Below, piece after piece: positions 45,399 to 55,617 of a stretch of DNA of 64,000 nucleotides. The notes beneath the pieces are model-generated. The model had not been told where the DNA came from. It saw only the letters and a list, made by a program, of their open reading frames with translations, and ran no database searches. The stretch lies in contig NZ_MU158690.1 of NCBI RefSeq assembly GCF_015209965.1, positions 1 through 64,000 of the forward strand. Reading direction: 5' to 3'. The stretch comes from Sphingobacterium pedocola (GTDB lineage Bacteria > Bacteroidota > Bacteroidia > Sphingobacteriales > Sphingobacteriaceae). Numbering within the stretch: the stretch's first letter is position 1; each line of letters opens with the position of its first letter. Both the position numbers and the translations under genes were made by a program.

Positions 45399-47039
45399 AT
45401 GAAATCACGAGTATTACGCATACATCCTAAGGATAACGTATTGGTCGCTCTTCAAGATTTGAAACAAGGAGAGACCATTAGCTTTGAAAACAAGGCTTAT
45501 ACACTGCTGGAAGATATCCCGGCGAAACATAAATTTTTTACCGGAGATATGAATCTGCAAGACGAGATTTATATGTATGGTGTATTGGTCGGAAAGGCAC
45601 AGTATCCAATCCCTGCGGGCAGCATTATGAATACCCAAAACACAAAACACGCTGTAGATCCCTATACCTATCGTCCCTATCATTATGAATGGCAGGCTCC
45701 TGATGTGTCCAAATTTGAGGGTAGCACATTCAATGGCTATTGGCGTAGCGATGGCCGGGTGGGTACGGCAAATTATTGGCTTTTTATACCAACCGTATTT
45801 TGTGAGAACAGGAACCTGGATGTCATAAAAGAAGCCATGCATAATGAGCTCGGTTATACAGTAACCGATAAATATAAGCGTTTCACGCATAGCCTCATCA
45901 GATATTACGAGCAAGGCGACGATATTGCTAACCTCGACTTTTCTGCGGATAGTGCAGCACCAAATGAGCGGTATTTTAAAAATATCGACGGTATTAAATT
46001 TCTCAACCATCAGGGCGGTTGTGGTGGCATCCGCCAAGACGCTGCTGTGCTAAGCAAATTGCTGGCCGCCTATGCAGACCATCCGAATGTGGCTGGAGTA
46101 ACTGTATTAAGTCTGGGCTGCCAAAACCTGCAGGTGGCTGACTTTCGAAAAGATTTATTGGAACGCAACCCAGGCTTTGATAAACCGTTGTTTGTCTTTG
46201 AGCAGCAACAATCGCAAAGTGAGGAGCAGCTGATTAAAGAGGCGATAAAACAAACTTTCACAGGGTTGATTGAAGCAAACAAACTGGAACGCAGTCCGGC
46301 ACCGATCAATAAGCTGGTACTGGGCGTTAAATGTGGCGGAAGTGATGGCTTTAGCGGTATCAGTGCAAATCCTGCCGTCGGATATACGTCAGATTTATTG
46401 GTCGGATTAGGTGGCACCGTTTTATTAGCCGAATTTCCGGAATTGTGTGGCGCAGAGCAACAACTTATCGACCGCACAAAAGATGAGCAGGCGGCAAAAA
46501 AATTCATCCGGCTGATGAGTTCTTATAGTGCTGCCGCCGAACAGGCGGGATCAGGATTCCACATGAACCCTTCGCCTGGAAACATCAAAGACGGGTTGAT
46601 CACAGACGCTATAAAAAGCAATGGAGCAGCTAAAAAAGGAGGCACTTCGCCGGTAGAAGATGTATTAGATTATACCGAGCAAGCTGTTAAACCGGGATTA
46701 AACCTAGTATGTACTCCCGGAAATGATGTAGAAGCTACTACTGGAAAGGCAGCTTCTGGCGCAACACTGATTTTATTTACAACGGGCCTGGGTACGCCCA
46801 CGGGAAATCCAATCTGCCCTACGATCAAAGTGTCAACAAATAAAGAGCTGACCCGCCGAATGGGTGATATTATTGATATCGACACAGGGCCGGTGATCGA
46901 AGGTGAAAAAACCATCGAAGAAATGGGTGAGGATATCCTTGCCTATTGCATCAAAGCGGCGAGTGGTGAGATCACGCCAAAAGCAGTATTACTAAATCAA
47001 GACGACTTCATTCCCTGGAAAAGAGGCGTGAGTTTATAA
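45399..47039 (+). CDS. uxaA: Altronate dehydratase
   Basis: The 546-residue protein is a fused UxaA (SAF N-terminal and main domain). Motifs include VLRIHPKDNVLVALQDLKQG at the start, SDGRVGTANYWLFIPTVFCE, a Cys motif HQGGCGGIRQDA, and KCGGSDGFSGISANPAVGY. It dehydrates D-altronate to 2-keto-3-deoxygluconate. The start at 45399 lies one base after the uxaB stop; a longer frame overlaps uxaB and is not needed. Confidence 0.93.
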   Translation: MKSRVLRIHPKDNVLVALQDLKQGETISFENKAYTLLEDIPAKHKFFTGDMNLQDEIYMYGVLVGKAQYPIPAGSIMNTQNTKHAVDPYTYRPYHYEWQAPDVSKFEGSTFNGYWRSDGRVGTANYWLFIPTVFCENRNLDVIKEAMHNELGYTVTDKYKRFTHSLIRYYEQGDDIANLDFSADSAAPNERYFKNIDGIKFLNHQGGCGGIRQDAAVLSKLLAAYADHPNVAGVTVLSLGCQNLQVADFRKDLLERNPGFDKPLFVFEQQQSQSEEQLIKEAIKQTFTGLIEANKLERSPAPINKLVLGVKCGGSDGFSGISANPAVGYTSDLLVGLGGTVLLAEFPELCGAEQQLIDRTKDEQAAKKFIRLMSSYSAAAEQAGSGFHMNPSPGNIKDGLITDAIKSNGAAKKGGTSPVEDVLDYTEQAVKPGLNLVCTPGNDVEATTGKAASGATLILFTTGLGTPTGNPICPTIKVSTNKELTRRMGDIIDIDTGPVIEGEKTIEEMGEDILAYCIKAASGEITPKAVLLNQDDFIPWKRGVSL

Positions 47040-47057
47040 TTATAAAAACTATTTGAC

Positions 47058-48464
47058 ATGAAAAATTTTTTAGATGATAATTTCTTATTACAAAGCAAAG
47101 TAGCGGAAGAATTATATCATAATTATGCCAAAAATCAACCCATTATAGATTACCATAACCACTTGATTCCTGATCAAATCGCTAATAATATCAATTTTGA
47201 AAATTTGACGCAGGTGTGGTTATATGGGGATCATTATAAATGGCGTGCTATGCGAACAAACGGGGTAGATGAACGTTACATCACCGGCGATGCCTCAGAT
47301 TTTGAAAAATTCCAAAAATGGGCGGAAACCGTGCCGTATACGATGCGCAATCCCCTATATCATTGGACACATTTAGAATTGCAACGTTATTTTGGAATTA
47401 ATACGCTGCTAAACGGAGATACAGCGAAGGCGATATACGACGAAGCTTCGGCTAAACTTCGTACACCCGAATATGCCGTACGTGGGCTATTGCAAAAGAT
47501 GAACGTTGAAGTAGTCTGTACGACAGATGATCCGATTGACTCGTTGGAATATCATCAACAATTTGCGAAGGAAGGTTCCACACTAAAAATGTTGCCTGCA
47601 TTTCGTCCTGATAAAGCGATGAATTCGGACAATATAGCGGATTTAAATACCTATATATCCAAATTAGAACAGGTCACCAACACGTCAATAGGCTCCCTAG
47701 ATGAATATTTGAGTGCGCTTAAACAGCGTCACGACTTTTTTGCGGCCAATGGTTGTTCGGTATCTGATCATGGTTTAGAACAGATCTATGCCGAAGATTA
47801 TACAAAAGATGAGGTCGCTTCTATCTTCAACAAAATCCGCACAAATCAGGAAATTAGTTATTCCGAGAACCTGAAGTTCAAGTCTGCTATGTTGACCTAT
47901 TTTGCGGAATGGGATCATGAAAAAGGATGGGTGCAACAATATCACCTGGGTGCACTTCGCAATAACAATACCAGGCTATTGACCAAATTGGGTCCGGATA
48001 CGGGCTTCGATTCGATTGGAGATTTTAGTCAGGCAAGAGCGCTATCCAAATTCTTAAATAGATTAGATACACAGGATAAACTAACGAAAACGATTATTTA
48101 CAACCTCAATCCAGCAGATAACGAACTGATCGCCACCATGATCGGAAATTTTAACGACGGATCTGTTGCTGGTAAAGTTCAATTCGGATCAGCTTGGTGG
48201 TTTCTAGATCAAAAAGACGGAATGATCAAACAAATGAATACCTTATCAAATATGGGCTTATTAAGCCGTCTCGTAGGTATGCTCACCGATTCCAGGAGTT
48301 TTCTTTCATTTCCTAGACATGAATATTTCAGAAGGTTGGTTTGTAATCTTTTCGCGGAAGATGTAGTGAACGGTGAACTGCCAAATGATATGGAATGGAT
48401 CGGCAAACTTATAGAAGATATTTGCTATAAAAACGCTAGAAACTACTTCAATTTTTACAAATAA
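47058..48464 (+). CDS. uxaC: Glucuronate/galacturonate isomerase
   Basis: The 468-residue enzyme starts with the metal-binding DYHNHLIPDQIANN (residues 31-44), followed by WKWRAMRTNG-like YKWRAMRTNGVDERYITG and later FGSAWWFLDQKDGM and SRSFLSFPRHEYFRR. It interconverts D-galacturonate and D-tagaturonate, the first step of the pathway. It is 18 bp downstream of uxaA, so the three genes form the uxaBAC operon. Confidence 0.95.
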   Translation: MKNFLDDNFLLQSKVAEELYHNYAKNQPIIDYHNHLIPDQIANNINFENLTQVWLYGDHYKWRAMRTNGVDERYITGDASDFEKFQKWAETVPYTMRNPLYHWTHLELQRYFGINTLLNGDTAKAIYDEASAKLRTPEYAVRGLLQKMNVEVVCTTDDPIDSLEYHQQFAKEGSTLKMLPAFRPDKAMNSDNIADLNTYISKLEQVTNTSIGSLDEYLSALKQRHDFFAANGCSVSDHGLEQIYAEDYTKDEVASIFNKIRTNQEISYSENLKFKSAMLTYFAEWDHEKGWVQQYHLGALRNNNTRLLTKLGPDTGFDSIGDFSQARALSKFLNRLDTQDKLTKTIIYNLNPADNELIATMIGNFNDGSVAGKVQFGSAWWFLDQKDGMIKQMNTLSNMGLLSRLVGMLTDSRSFLSFPRHEYFRRLVCNLFAEDVVNGELPNDMEWIGKLIEDICYKNARNYFNFYK

Positions 48465-48545
48465 TAATCCGACAAAGGACTTGACCTATTAACTGTTGAG
48501 TTTTTTGTTAACTTTAGCATAACATCATAAACAACTAAACTTAGT

Positions 48546-50165
48546 ATGAGCTTAAATTTGGAAAATCTCTTTTGGGAAGAAGAAGACATCCCCAAAGAGT
48601 ATCTTTTGGAAGAACAGATCGACCAGCGAACATTTCTGTCTAACGGCGAAATGAAAACGTGGAATGGTCCTGTCAGTGAAGTTTTCTCGCCGGTGTGCGT
48701 AAAGACGAAAGACGGTCTAGCTCGTAAACGTATCGGCAGTTATCCGGTATGTACAGAGAAAGAATCCGAAGAAGCATTAAATGCTGCCGTAGCGGCTTAC
48801 GACAATGGTCGTGGAAAATGGCCTACGATGTCGGTCGCTGAACGTATTAAATGCGTGGAAGATTTCACCAATAAAATGATCGATAAAAAAGACATTGTTG
48901 TCAAGTTGATTATGTGGGAAATCGGAAAATCTTACGCCGATTCGATTAAAGAATTTGATAGAACTGTAGAATATATCTACGCCACTATAGATTCGTTGAA
49001 AGATCTGGATAGACAATCTTCCCGTTTCGAGATAGAGCAGGGTATTATTGCACAGATCCGTCGCTCACCACTCGGTGTCGTGTTATGTATGGGACCATTC
49101 AATTATCCATTGAATGAAACATTCACGACCCTGATTCCGGCCTTGATAATGGGTAATACGTTATTATTCAAACCACCAAAGCACGGTACGTTATTACACT
49201 ATCCATTACTGGAGGCATTTCAATCGAGTTTTCCAAAAGGGGTAATTAATACCATCTACGGAAGGGGTAATAAAATTATTCCTGCGCTAATGGAATCTGG
49301 AAAGATCAATGTGCTTACCTTAATTGGTAGCAGTAAAGTAGCAAATGAGCTTAAGAAACTTCATCCGAAAGTAAATAGATTACGTGCCATATTAGGTTTA
49401 GACGCTAAAAATGCAGCCATTATTACGAAGGATGTTGACTTAGACCTCGCCGTAAAGGAAACCGTACTTGGGTCGCTATCATTCAACGGGCAACGTTGTA
49501 CAGCGATCAAGATTGTATATGTACACCGTAGCTTAGCACAAGAGTTCTTGAAAAAGCTTTCTGAGGAGGTCTCCAAATTAAAATTTGGAATGCCTTGGGA
49601 AAGTGGCGTGTCGCTTACCCCACTTCCCGAGCCCAATAAGCCGGCTTATTTACAAGAATGCATTAGCGATGCTATTGCAAATGGAGCTAAAGTAGTTAAT
49701 GAGAACGGAGGACAAACACTAGAGTCCTTTGTCTACCCTGCTATTTTATATCCTGTAAACGACAAGATGAAACTATATCGGGAAGAGCAATTCGGCCCAT
49801 TGATCCCTGTCGTCCCTTTTGATGATCTGGAGGAGCCTATAGAATATCTAATTAGCTCGCCACATGGACAGCAGGTAAGTATATTCAGTCGGAATGCAGC
49901 GATCATTTCTTCACTGATAGATCCGTTAGTGAATCAGGTAAGCCGCGTGAATATCAACTGCCAGTGTCAGCGCGGCCCAGATAGCTTCCCATTCACCGGC
50001 CGAAAAGACAGTGCAGAAGGTACGCTTTCAGTATTCGACGCCATCCGCTCGTTTTCTATACGATCATTGGTGGCCGCAAAGTATACCGACGATAATAAGA
50101 AGCTACTCAATGATATTATTGAAAGCAATAATTCGAATTTCGTCAGCACCAAGTTTATATTTTAA
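48546..50165 (+). CDS. NADP-dependent aldehyde dehydrogenase, GapN-like
   Basis: The 539-residue protein belongs to the aldehyde dehydrogenase superfamily and resembles non-phosphorylating glyceraldehyde-3-phosphate dehydrogenase: PLGVVLCMGPFNYPLNETFT, catalytic Cys in SFNGQRCTAIKIVY, EEQFGPLIPVVPFD, and NINCQCQRGPDSFPFTGRKD. The usual E-L-G-G-K motif with the general-base Glu reads LGLDAKNAAII here, so the base may be replaced or shifted by two positions to Asp. It could oxidise glyceraldehyde-3-phosphate made from 2-keto-3-deoxygluconate breakdown, giving NADPH. Confidence 0.8.
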   Translation: MSLNLENLFWEEEDIPKEYLLEEQIDQRTFLSNGEMKTWNGPVSEVFSPVCVKTKDGLARKRIGSYPVCTEKESEEALNAAVAAYDNGRGKWPTMSVAERIKCVEDFTNKMIDKKDIVVKLIMWEIGKSYADSIKEFDRTVEYIYATIDSLKDLDRQSSRFEIEQGIIAQIRRSPLGVVLCMGPFNYPLNETFTTLIPALIMGNTLLFKPPKHGTLLHYPLLEAFQSSFPKGVINTIYGRGNKIIPALMESGKINVLTLIGSSKVANELKKLHPKVNRLRAILGLDAKNAAIITKDVDLDLAVKETVLGSLSFNGQRCTAIKIVYVHRSLAQEFLKKLSEEVSKLKFGMPWESGVSLTPLPEPNKPAYLQECISDAIANGAKVVNENGGQTLESFVYPAILYPVNDKMKLYREEQFGPLIPVVPFDDLEEPIEYLISSPHGQQVSIFSRNAAIISSLIDPLVNQVSRVNINCQCQRGPDSFPFTGRKDSAEGTLSVFDAIRSFSIRSLVAAKYTDDNKKLLNDIIESNNSNFVSTKFIF

Positions 50166-50175
50166 AACAACAGCT

Positions 50176-50202
50176 ACAAGTCAAGCCCCGTGCTTGACTT
50201 GT
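50176..50202 (+). terminator. Hairpin after the GapN-like gene
   Basis: A 10-bp perfect stem (ACAAGTCAAG / CTTGACTTGT) with a 7-nt loop. There is no strong T-run, so it may be a weak terminator or RNA stabiliser before the pectate lyase gene. Confidence 0.5.
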
Positions 50203-50268
50203 ATCGTTATAAACCTTTTGTAAATTCGATCGTCCAACGGCTATCGTCTTATCTCAATAACCCCAGTT

Positions 50269-51282
50269 ATGAAGATATTTTTATCCATATTACTCTCGGC
50301 ACTATTCAACATTTCAAATGCACAGGTGCTGTCGGATTCTGTTGCAGATCGTATGACTAGCTATCAACTTAAAAACGGAGGCTGGCCGAAGCACTTGGCC
50401 GATAAATCCGTTGTCGACTATTCAAAACCGCTCACACCTGCGTTGCAAAAAGTGATCGATCAATCGACCGAAAAGGCTGCGACTATTGACAATAATGCGA
50501 CAACCCGTGAGATCAATCATCTTCTCCTTGCTTATTCCAAAACAAACAACGACAACTATCTTCAAGCGGCGACAAAGGGCATTGCGTATATCCTAGCAGC
50601 TCAAAACGAAAAAGGAGGATGGCCACAATATTATCCAGATAGCAGTTCATACCGTGGCCAGATCACCTACAATGATGGTGCGATGATTAATGTATTGGAA
50701 ATTTTACTTTCCATATCAACAAAACAAGACCGCTATGCTGTTTTAGCGGATAAATTTAACGGAAGAATAGAAAAGGCCTTGCTACGAGGTATAAAATGCA
50801 TCTTACAAACCCAGGTTAAACAAGGAGACAAATTGTCCATCTGGGCCGCACAGTATGATCAAAAAACAATGGAGCCTGCTCAAGCCAGACTGTTTGAACC
50901 GGTAGCCTTAGCTACAGCGGAATCAGCCGGTATTCTTCGCTTTTTGATGCGACTTGACAATCCCACTCCCGAAATAAAAAGTGCCATTATCCATGCTGTA
51001 GAATGGTTTTCCACCCATAAAGAGGTGGGATACGACTATATCAAGACCGAAAAAAACGGAAAACTCATCCGGGATGTCGTTCCTTCATCAACTTCCACCA
51101 TATGGGCAAGGTTTTATGACGTCAAAACCAATGAGCCTATCTTTGGTGACCGAGATAATACCATAAAACATGCTTTGAATGAAGTAAGCGAAGAACGAAA
51201 AAACGGCTACTCTTGGTATGGAAACTGGCCGGAAAAAGTAATCACACGAGAATATGAAAAATGGCTTAAGCGGATAAATTAA
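50269..51282 (+). CDS. Pectate lyase (PL10/PelA family)
   Basis: The 337-residue protein has a signal peptide (residues 1-18, ending in NAQ). It has the alpha/alpha-barrel motifs of PL10: YQLKNGGWPKHLADKS, TIDNNATTREINHLLLAY, YILAAQNEKGGWPQYYPDSS and YNDGAMINVLEILL. A late segment has WYGNWPEKVI. It cleaves polygalacturonate outside the cytoplasm, which supplies galacturonate for the preceding uxa genes. Confidence 0.9.
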   Translation: MKIFLSILLSALFNISNAQVLSDSVADRMTSYQLKNGGWPKHLADKSVVDYSKPLTPALQKVIDQSTEKAATIDNNATTREINHLLLAYSKTNNDNYLQAATKGIAYILAAQNEKGGWPQYYPDSSSYRGQITYNDGAMINVLEILLSISTKQDRYAVLADKFNGRIEKALLRGIKCILQTQVKQGDKLSIWAAQYDQKTMEPAQARLFEPVALATAESAGILRFLMRLDNPTPEIKSAIIHAVEWFSTHKEVGYDYIKTEKNGKLIRDVVPSSTSTIWARFYDVKTNEPIFGDRDNTIKHALNEVSEERKNGYSWYGNWPEKVITREYEKWLKRIN

Positions 51283-51362
51283 TGCTACTTAGATAGGCTA
51301 GACGGATTATATTGCGCATTAACAGATCTACGAATAGTAATTTTTTTAATGGGTGTTCGTGA

Positions 51363-52388
51363 ATGCCAAGCATTTTAGCTAAGTTTACCTTTGTGAAGTA
51401 CAGAAATTATACCCTCAAGGATGTTGCGCAAGATTTAGGTCTTTCCACCTCTACTGTTTCACGTGCGCTTCGGGATAGTCATGAAATCAGCGAAGAAACC
51501 AAGAAAAAAGTGTTGGATTATGCTGCGAAAGTGAAATTCAAAATAAATCCTATCGCAAGGAGCCTAAAAGAGCGAAAGTCACAAAGTATCGGTATAGTAG
51601 TCAGCGAAATCGCTAATAATTTTTTTTCACAGATTGTAAACGGGATTGAATCCGTAGCCCATCAGAAAAACTATCATGTCATTATTTCACAGTCTCACGA
51701 ATCGAGTGAGAAGGAGAAAATGAATATAGAACACCTGGCTTCTCGTTCGGTGGATGGTTTGCTTATATCTCTCTCTTCCGAAACAAAAGATATTGACTAT
51801 ATCAAAGACCTTTACAACAGGGGCTTACCCATTGTATTTTTTGATCGTATTCCCAACAATTTCAATACATTCACGGTTGTATCGGATAACTTTCAAGGAG
51901 CTTACAAAGCTACTGAGGAGTTTATTTTATCCGGCAAAAAACGTATTGCACATCTCACAAATTCCAAAAGCCTGTCTATTACACAATCTCGTCTAAATGG
52001 TTATAAAGCAGCGTTGGATAAACATAACGTAGTTTTTGACGAACGATTGATTCAATATTGCCCATACGGCGGAATGCATATGGAGGAAATAAATCGCGCA
52101 TTGGATCACTTTCTTCAGGAAGGCTTTGATAGTATTTTTATTTCGGGAGATCGCCTTACAGCAGGGTTTCTATTAGCTACCAAAGAAAAAAACGTAGCGC
52201 ATGATTTCCCAATTGCAGGGTTTACCAATTCAGACTTTATACAGTTATTTTCACCAAAAATAACTGTAATCCGCCAAAATGCATTTGAAATGGGTAAAAC
52301 GTCTGTAGAACTGCTCATCAAAATGATCGAAACAAAATATCCGATCACGGAATTCGAACAGATTGTGTTGCCCGTACAACATAGTTAA
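51363..52388 (+). CDS. LacI-family transcriptional regulator
   Basis: The 341-residue protein has an N-terminal LacI HTH (YTLKDVAQDLGLSTSTVSRA, about residues 16-35) and hinge (KINPIARSLKERKSQSIGIV), then a periplasmic-binding-protein-like sensor domain. A GTG at 51393 could be an alternative start; it would place the HTH right at the N-terminus. Its place after the pectin genes suggests that it controls them in response to galacturonate or a derivative. Confidence 0.88.
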   Translation: MPSILAKFTFVKYRNYTLKDVAQDLGLSTSTVSRALRDSHEISEETKKKVLDYAAKVKFKINPIARSLKERKSQSIGIVVSEIANNFFSQIVNGIESVAHQKNYHVIISQSHESSEKEKMNIEHLASRSVDGLLISLSSETKDIDYIKDLYNRGLPIVFFDRIPNNFNTFTVVSDNFQGAYKATEEFILSGKKRIAHLTNSKSLSITQSRLNGYKAALDKHNVVFDERLIQYCPYGGMHMEEINRALDHFLQEGFDSIFISGDRLTAGFLLATKEKNVAHDFPIAGFTNSDFIQLFSPKITVIRQNAFEMGKTSVELLIKMIETKYPITEFEQIVLPVQHS

Positions 52389-52411
52389 CTTTCCTCGCAA
52401 CTATTCGTGTT

Positions 52412-52999
52412 TTATGTTCTATCCTGGTTCAACCATTTGGGTACGTTGGGAGCAACATACGATTCCATTTTTTGGATAAGTCCTTCTATCGTATTATCCA
52501 CTAATAGCATCTCTTGATTCTCCTGCTTTAATAAACCCACCTGCACCAGATGGTTGATAAAAGCAATGAGATGATCGTAAATTCCATTCGTATTTAATAG
52601 ACCTACAGGTTTTTGATGTAAACCAAGCTGCGCCCAGGTTATCATCTCAAACAGCTCTTCCATCGTTCCAAAACCACCCGGTAACGCAATGATACCTTCA
52701 GACATTTCGTCCATAATGGTTTTGCGCTCGTGCATAGTATCCACACATATCAGTTCCGTGACACCGCTGTGCGCAATTTCTTTACTGTTTAAAAACTTGG
52801 GAATTACTCCGATCACCTTTCCGCGCTTTGCTAAAGCTCCTTCAGCCACAGCACCCATAAGCCCCACCCGTCCGCCTCCATACACTAGTGTAATTTTCTT
52901 TGTTGCCAAATATTCACCCACATAACGTGCTTCTCGCATCCAAGATTCATCAAAACCAGGGCTTGATGCACAAAAAACGGATATGCTATTCATCTTCAT
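52412..52999 (-). CDS. LOG family protein (cytokinin riboside phosphoribohydrolase-like)
   Basis: The 195-residue protein (counting from ATG 52999; an ATG at 52993 is equally good) has the Rossmann start ISVFCASSPGFDESW, then LVYGGGRVGLMGAVAEGAL, and the signature PGGFGTMEELFEMITWAQLG with the catalytic Arg/Glu region. LOG enzymes cleave nucleotide monophosphate N-glycosidic bonds. In bacteria the physiological substrate is often unclear. Confidence 0.85.
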   Translation of the reverse strand: MKMNSISVFCASSPGFDESWMREARYVGEYLATKKITLVYGGGRVGLMGAVAEGALAKRGKVIGVIPKFLNSKEIAHSGVTELICVDTMHERKTIMDEMSEGIIALPGGFGTMEELFEMITWAQLGLHQKPVGLLNTNGIYDHLIAFINHLVQVGLLKQENQEMLLVDNTIEGLIQKMESYVAPNVPKWLNQDRT

Positions 53000-53016
53000 G
53001 CTACAATTATAATTAA

Positions 53017-53044
53017 AAAACCGCAAGCAAAGAGCTTACGGCTT
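53017..53044 (-). terminator. Terminator of the TonB receptor gene
   Basis: On the minus strand, CCGTAAGC / GCTTGCGG (one G-U pair) with a short loop is followed by a run of T. It lies just downstream of the receptor stop. Confidence 0.7.
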
Positions 53045-53076
53045 GATTAAACTAAACAGTAAAACAAATAACCTCG

Positions 53077-55494
53077 CTATAAAGCCCGATTTTTTTCGTC
53101 GCTATCGCTGTCCTTTTTACGGATAGCCTGCTTTAAATTTCCAAATTTATAGGTGTATGTTAGTCGTACGGACTGCGCATCATGATACTGCCGTATTTTG
53201 GAGTTAAATTCCGAAAAATTTGTCGACAGGTTGTTTCTATTGGTCCTGAAAATATCTGTGGCAGCAAATTTAAGTGAGCTTCTCTCGTCTTTAAAGTTAA
53301 AATTAACACCCAAATCCATGTTCCACTTGGTTTCAATACGGTACACATTGTAGAGGAACGGAGATGTATAATTAACAGACATTTCGGCGGAGAATGCTTT
53401 TGAAAGCTTAAAGGTATTCATGGAAGTCCCCTGAAAGAAAACCGAGCCTTGGCTTACGTACGACCCTGCAATCGGACCTTCAAAAAACATATGAATGCCT
53501 GTTAAGTTATTATACATGGTCCAAAATTTACCAACCCGGAAAGGGGCACTGATATTTAAATATGTTGTATTGGTCCGTCCCAAATTTTCCCTTATCACCC
53601 AAGTTGTTTTTTCAACCGTATCCTGTCCCATACTTTCAACCATAGCATCTGTAGTATAGTCATGCCCTACCGAAATATTAAACATTTTATACAGGGTATA
53701 ATTTAAGGTCAAATTATCTGTATACTGCGGCTGTAGATACGGATTTCCGCGCATGAAAGTTCTCTTGTCTATATAATACTCAAATGGATTTAAGTACCTA
53801 TAGTTTGGACGTGAAATCTTGCGGGCATAACTTAAGGACAGCGCATGGTTTTCGTGTGCATTAAAACTTACTGCTGCCGATGGAAATAAATTAAAATAAT
53901 CTCTTTTTACCTGGGAACTTTGTGTAATGGATTTTCCATCAGAAAATGTATATTCTCCACGGAGGCCCGCTTTAATGCTCCATTTGCCGAACCCTTTGGA
54001 GTAATCTAAATACCCGGCGGCAATTTGTTCGACATATAGAAAGTTGTTTGTTCTGTTTGTATTGTTTTCCCAGGCTCCCTCCAGAAATTGTTCGAAAAGT
54101 ATGTCATTGTCTGATCTGACATTACTATACTTCAACCCTGCCTCAAGGTTACCCTCAGCAAATGGCTGCGTATAATCTAACTTCGCCGCAACAATATCTA
54201 TTTTAATCGATGAATTACTTTGCTCTAATTCGGGGTCATAGATATTAGATAGATCGGGGAACATTGTTTTATACAAATAATCGATATTCGTTCCAGTACT
54301 GAACCTACTGTAGTCTAGGTCAGCTGTTAACTTTGTACCCGCTGTATCAATTTTAAACTCGTTATTGGCGTTAAAAGAATATCGGTTAAAACGTTCGACG
54401 CTGGAAGAATTTGTATTCATAATCGAGTCAATAACAGTTAACACTGGCCCCATATTCGTTATACTGGCGTTATCTTGATCTTCAATGTTATTATTTCCGC
54501 TAAATTGAAGCGTTAAAATATTTCTGTCGGATGTCTTCTGCTCTATACCAATTTTATAAGCATGCGTTCGATCTTTCTCAAATAATTCGGCAGTCTGATC
54601 AAAAACTGTGTTTTCATTATTATTCGGAATCGTCCGTTCGATCGCCAAATCACTTTCTGTCGTATTATCGGTATAGGAATAACTACCAAACAACGTTGTA
54701 TTGTTTTTCTTATAATTCAGGTTAATCGATGAATTTCCCCGGAAGCGGTTACCCATACCGCCGCTTGCTACAAATGACCCATTAAAACCCTCTATTCTAT
54801 TTTTCTTCATCACAATATTAATGACCCCCGCGGCACCTTCTGCATCGTCTTTTGCAGAACGGGTCGTAGAAACTTCAATGCTTTTTATTTGAGCGCCGTC
54901 GGTGCTCTTCAAAAATGTCGCCAATTGATCTCCGGTCATGTAAGTCTGACGACCATCGATAGTAACATTAACACCCTGTTGCCCCATCAATAGTACATTG
55001 TCATCCTTGTCGACACTTACACCAGGCGCTCTTTTTAAAACTTCCAATGCATTGTTACCTGCTGAAATAGAAGAGTTTTCTACATTCAGTATTAATTTGC
55101 CGTTTGTGCTTTGAATGAGCGGTAGTTCCCCTTTTATTTCTACAGCCTCTATCTCGGTAGACAAAGGCAACATCGTAATGATATCCATTTCTATTCCCCT
55201 ATCGACGACAGTAAACGGTTCGCTTTTGAATTTAGATAATCCTACTGCAGAAACTTCAATTACGAAAGAGCCTTGAGGAGCATTCTTTATTTCGTAGTAT
55301 CCGGATTCATTGGTTACACTTGTTTTGATAATCGCCTGTGTACTGGAAGACAAAAGGTAAACAGAAGCGCCGATAATAGGTTCCTGCTGCTCATTGACGA
55401 CCTTACCTTTTACATCAGTTTCCTGTCGGGAAGCCCAAGCAAAATGAACAGTAGTAAGTATATTTAACAGTAGTAATAGTAAAGTTTGTTTCAT
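53077..55494 (-). CDS. TonB-dependent outer membrane receptor (OMP_b-brl_3 type)
   Basis: The 805-residue protein has a signal peptide ending FAWASR. It has a carboxypeptidase-like regulatory domain (about 26-110, VKGKVVNEQQEPIIGASVYL), a plug with LEVLKRAPGVSVDKDDNVLL and GVNVTIDGRQTYMTGDQL, and a barrel with the late motif YARKISRPNYRYLNPF. It has no SusD partner, which marks it as the outer membrane beta-barrel family rather than SusC. Its ligand is unknown. Confidence 0.88.
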   Translation of the reverse strand: MKQTLLLLLLNILTTVHFAWASRQETDVKGKVVNEQQEPIIGASVYLLSSSTQAIIKTSVTNESGYYEIKNAPQGSFVIEVSAVGLSKFKSEPFTVVDRGIEMDIITMLPLSTEIEAVEIKGELPLIQSTNGKLILNVENSSISAGNNALEVLKRAPGVSVDKDDNVLLMGQQGVNVTIDGRQTYMTGDQLATFLKSTDGAQIKSIEVSTTRSAKDDAEGAAGVINIVMKKNRIEGFNGSFVASGGMGNRFRGNSSINLNYKKNNTTLFGSYSYTDNTTESDLAIERTIPNNNENTVFDQTAELFEKDRTHAYKIGIEQKTSDRNILTLQFSGNNNIEDQDNASITNMGPVLTVIDSIMNTNSSSVERFNRYSFNANNEFKIDTAGTKLTADLDYSRFSTGTNIDYLYKTMFPDLSNIYDPELEQSNSSIKIDIVAAKLDYTQPFAEGNLEAGLKYSNVRSDNDILFEQFLEGAWENNTNRTNNFLYVEQIAAGYLDYSKGFGKWSIKAGLRGEYTFSDGKSITQSSQVKRDYFNLFPSAAVSFNAHENHALSLSYARKISRPNYRYLNPFEYYIDKRTFMRGNPYLQPQYTDNLTLNYTLYKMFNISVGHDYTTDAMVESMGQDTVEKTTWVIRENLGRTNTTYLNISAPFRVGKFWTMYNNLTGIHMFFEGPIAGSYVSQGSVFFQGTSMNTFKLSKAFSAEMSVNYTSPFLYNVYRIETKWNMDLGVNFNFKDERSSLKFAATDIFRTNRNNLSTNFSEFNSKIRQYHDAQSVRLTYTYKFGNLKQAIRKKDSDSDEKNRAL

Positions 55495-55617
55495 GTATAT
55501 AAGTTATCTTTATGATATGCTCTCGGCCTATGCATAACCGAGAGCTGTTTGTTCTTTTAAAATAGAAATTCCTTCCTCTTTCTTCGATAAAGCATTTAAT
55601 TACCTTCTAGACGCAAA

